Source: an uncultured Bacteroidales bacterium | GTDB taxonomy: Bacteria; Bacteroidota; Bacteroidia; Bacteroidales; Paludibacteraceae | Assembly: GCA_903901975.1 (NCBI GenBank) | Contig: CAIUTB010000143.1 | Span: 1 to 64,000, forward strand | Length of the DNA stretch: 64,000 nucleotides | Direction: 5' to 3' | In this document: in pieces, positions 62,233 to 64,000 of the stretch | How positions within the stretch are numbered: the stretch's first letter is position 1 | Layout of the letters: the number at the start of each line of letters is the position of its first letter | The notes under the pieces: model-generated | Database searches by the model: none | What the model saw: only the letters and a program-made list of their open reading frames with translations | Told to the model about the DNA's origin: nothing | Program-made: the position numbers and the translations under genes

Positions 62233-63576
62233 TTAAACTCCCGTATAATTCCGTGGTGTTATGCGTCTCAATTCTTCTTTTACCGATTGGCTTACGTCAA
62301 GTGTTTCGATAAAGTCACGAATCGATTTTTCGTTTATTCCCTCGTTGGTACGGGTCAGTGCTTTTAAGGCTTCATAAGGCGAAGGATAAGCTTCACGGCG
62401 TAAAATAGTTTGAATTCCTTCGGCAACCACCGCCCAGGTATTATCCAAATCACGGTAAATAGCGGTTTCGTTCAACAAAAGTTTGCTCAGTCCTTTCAAA
62501 ATACTTTGAGTAGCAATAATAGTATGAGCAAATGGCACTCCCACATTTCGTAAAACAGTGCTATCGGTCAAATCGCGCTGCAAACGCGAAATTGGCAATT
62601 TGCCGGATAAGAATTCGAAGGACGCATTGGCAATAGCCAAATTTCCTTCAGCATTTTCAAAATCAATCGGATTTACCTTGTGTGGCATGGCCGATGAACC
62701 AACTTCACCTTCTTTAATCCGTTGTTTAAAGTATTCCATCGACACATAAGTCCATATATCGCGACAAAAATCAATTAAAATCGTATTGATACGTTTCATA
62801 GCATCAAATTGGGATGCCATATTATCATAATTCGAAATTTGTGTTGTCCATTGTTCGCGCTCCAAACCAAGTTTTTCAGACAGAAATTTATTCCCGAATT
62901 CTTTCCATTTGATAGCAGGATATGCCACAGCATGAGCATTGAAATTGCCTGTTGCACCTCCAAATTTAGCCGAATTAGGTATTTGTTTTAACACGCTAAG
63001 TTGTTGGTTCATGCGATTTGCAAAAACCATAATTTCTTTTCCCAAACGGGTTGGCGATGCCGGTTGTCCGTGCGTTTTGGCAAGCATCGACACATCACGC
63101 CATTCGTCTACCATGTGAGTCAGGGCCTTCAACACTTCTTCCATTTCGGGATAATAAACATCATTCAACGCATCTTTGATGGAATATGGAATTGCTGTAT
63201 TATTAATGTCCTGAGAAGTCAATCCAAAATGAATAAATTCTTTGAAAGCTTGTAAGCCCAGTGTATCAAATTTTTCTTTGATAAAATACTCAATCGCTTT
63301 TACATCATGATTGGTAACTCGCTCGATTTCTTTAACTTTCAACCCATCAGCTTCTGAGAATGCAGTATAAATTTCACGTAATTTGGAGAATACTGACGAT
63401 GGAACCTGCTCTAGTTGTTTCAACGGAATTTCGCATAAGGCGATAAAATATTCAATTTCAACCAAAACCCGATAACGCATCAACGCATATTCCGAAAAAT
63501 ATACAGCGTATTGTTGAGTTTTAGTGCGGTACCGTCCATCAATAGGTGAAATAGCAGATAGAAGAGATAAATTCAT
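62233..63576 (-). CDS. purB: Adenylosuccinate lyase
   Basis: Two reactions in purine synthesis: SAICAR to AICAR, and adenylosuccinate to AMP, each releasing fumarate. 447 aa. Aspartase/fumarase superfamily: signature GSSAMPHKVNP with the catalytic Ser, early HGQPASP-type segment (KTHGQPASPTR) and FIHFGLTSQDINNT. The SAMPHKVNPIDFE variant fits the Gram-negative-type PurB. Single gene, divergent from psd. Promoter TAACTTTG upstream. Confidence 0.95.
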   Translation of the reverse strand: MNLSLLSAISPIDGRYRTKTQQYAVYFSEYALMRYRVLVEIEYFIALCEIPLKQLEQVPSSVFSKLREIYTAFSEADGLKVKEIERVTNHDVKAIEYFIKEKFDTLGLQAFKEFIHFGLTSQDINNTAIPYSIKDALNDVYYPEMEEVLKALTHMVDEWRDVSMLAKTHGQPASPTRLGKEIMVFANRMNQQLSVLKQIPNSAKFGGATGNFNAHAVAYPAIKWKEFGNKFLSEKLGLEREQWTTQISNYDNMASQFDAMKRINTILIDFCRDIWTYVSMEYFKQRIKEGEVGSSAMPHKVNPIDFENAEGNLAIANASFEFLSGKLPISRLQRDLTDSTVLRNVGVPFAHTIIATQSILKGLSKLLLNETAIYRDLDNTWAVVAEGIQTILRREAYPSPYEALKALTRTNEGINEKSIRDFIETLDVSQSVKEELRRITPRNYTGV

Positions 63577-63666
63577 TTTAGTTGATAATTTATAATTTAC
63601 AATTTACAATTCTGCTCAATAATATAATTATTATTATCAGAATGTTGTTGTAAAAAATTTGAACTG

Positions 63667-63697
63667 CAAAGTTAATCATTTCTGTCGGATTAGAAAA
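63667..63697 (-). promoter_or_regulatory. Promoter of purB
   Basis: Minus-strand TTTT (63697-63694), 19-bp spacer, TAACTTTG (63674-63667). One mismatch to the consensus; 91 bp before the ATG. Confidence 0.5.
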
Positions 63698-63712
63698 GTT
63701 TGTGTTTGCTAC

Positions 63713-63743
63713 TTGCAACACTGATTCTTTTTCTTTACTTTTG
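63713..63743 (+). promoter_or_regulatory. Promoter of psd
   Basis: TTGC (63713-63716), 19-bp spacer, TACTTTTG (63736-63743). It lies 78 bp before the psd ATG, back-to-back with the purB promoter. Confidence 0.45.
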
Positions 63744-63820
63744 TTTCACAATTAAAAACGAAATCAATTTTTCTGTTTTGAAGCACAAAAGAGAATCCAT
63801 TGGTATAAAACATTTTAGAA

Positions 63821-64000
63821 ATGAGATACGTCAGAATTCACAAAGAAGGCAGGTTTATTTTAGCGTCGCTGGCTTTAATCTTGTTGTTTATTAATTTATA
63901 CATTTATACCCACTTCCAATTCGGAATCTTAGCCATGCTAAACATAGTAATATCGGCATTATTATTGTTTTTCTTCGCTTATTTTTTCCGCAATCCGCCT
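63821..64000 (+). CDS. psd: Phosphatidylserine decarboxylase precursor (5' part, cut by window end)
   Basis: The first 60 codons are present, open to the end of the window. The translation starts MRYVRIHKEGRFI, then a hydrophobic double helix and ends FAYFFRNPP, the usual start of the short Bacteroidota Psd (about 220-230 aa). The enzyme decarboxylates phosphatidylserine to phosphatidylethanolamine in the inner membrane after self-cleavage at a C-terminal GS motif, which lies outside this window. The call rests on the N-terminal pattern only. Confidence 0.85.
   Translation, partial: MRYVRIHKEGRFILASLALILLFINLYIYTHFQFGILAMLNIVISALLLFFFAYFFRNPP

Overview
The window is AT-rich (about 60% A+T by eye) chromosomal DNA from a Bacteroidota bacterium, most likely of the order Bacteroidales. 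The evidence is a complete porPKLMN-type operon for the type IX secretion system (T9SS), two proteins with T9SS type A sorting domains, many lipoproteins with Bacteroidota lipoboxes, promoters of the TTTG-N19-TAnnTTTG type in place of -35/-10 boxes, almost no Shine-Dalgarno sequences, and an anaerobic 2-oxoacid:ferredoxin oxidoreductase (korAB). A PduO-type cobalamin adenosyltransferase would suit a propionate-forming anaerobe such as a Paludibacter relative, but the genus is inference. I support 58 protein genes, the last cut by the window end. I see no rRNA, tRNA, CRISPR array, phage or transposase.

Layout. 1-6.6 kb: rsmD and a DUF3822 gene, divergent from a RelA/SpoT homologue whose hydrolase site is degraded; riboflavin synthase; a membrane protein with a degenerate Nudix-like domain; a TetR regulator. 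6.9-15.8 kb: a membrane protein, then dut, a TPR protein, a DUF4292 lipoprotein and an EnvC-like factor, then parE, an orphan adenine methyltransferase and tadA. 15.9-21.9 kb (minus strand): metallophosphoesterase, GH3 beta-glucosidase, rplS, mnmA and a LuxR-type response regulator. 22.0-27.8 kb: porP-porK-porL-porM-porN, ending in a strong terminator. 28.0-33.8 kb: DUF2795 protein, PduO, O-methyltransferase, CPBP protease, RRM RNA-binding protein, proA and exbBD. 34.0-37.9 kb: a lipoprotein, fabI and a repeat-built T9SS cargo protein.

38.1-44.5 kb is the most unusual part. An ECF sigma factor heads a seven-gene minus-strand cassette: a membrane-anchor/beta-barrel protein that could be its anti-sigma, a Cys-rich lipoprotein, a serpin, an LVIVD-propeller lipoprotein, a BACON-like lipoprotein and a lipoprotein resembling a metalloprotease propeptide (FTP plus PepSY). 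Two protease-inhibitor-like folds in one sigma-led unit suggest an envelope protease-defence or surface-remodelling system. A decayed copy of the 3' part of the LVIVD gene lies just downstream.

44.7-64 kb: DPP5-like S9 peptidase, a T9SS/FISUMP gene pair, nitroreductase, a RprXY-like two-component system, cdaA and folP, a GldJ-like SUMF1-fold lipoprotein, asnS, korAB, a TlpA-like thioredoxin, an MsbA-like ABC exporter, purB and the start of psd.

Noncoding structure is notable. Two 115-bp elements are bounded by CCCCTAAAGGGG-type inverted ends, with a solo end inside the 3' end of the S9 peptidase gene. Short 7-8 bp tandem repeats fill several spacers, and a 27-bp sequence occurs twice, once running into a start codon. 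Perfect hairpins terminate many transcripts.
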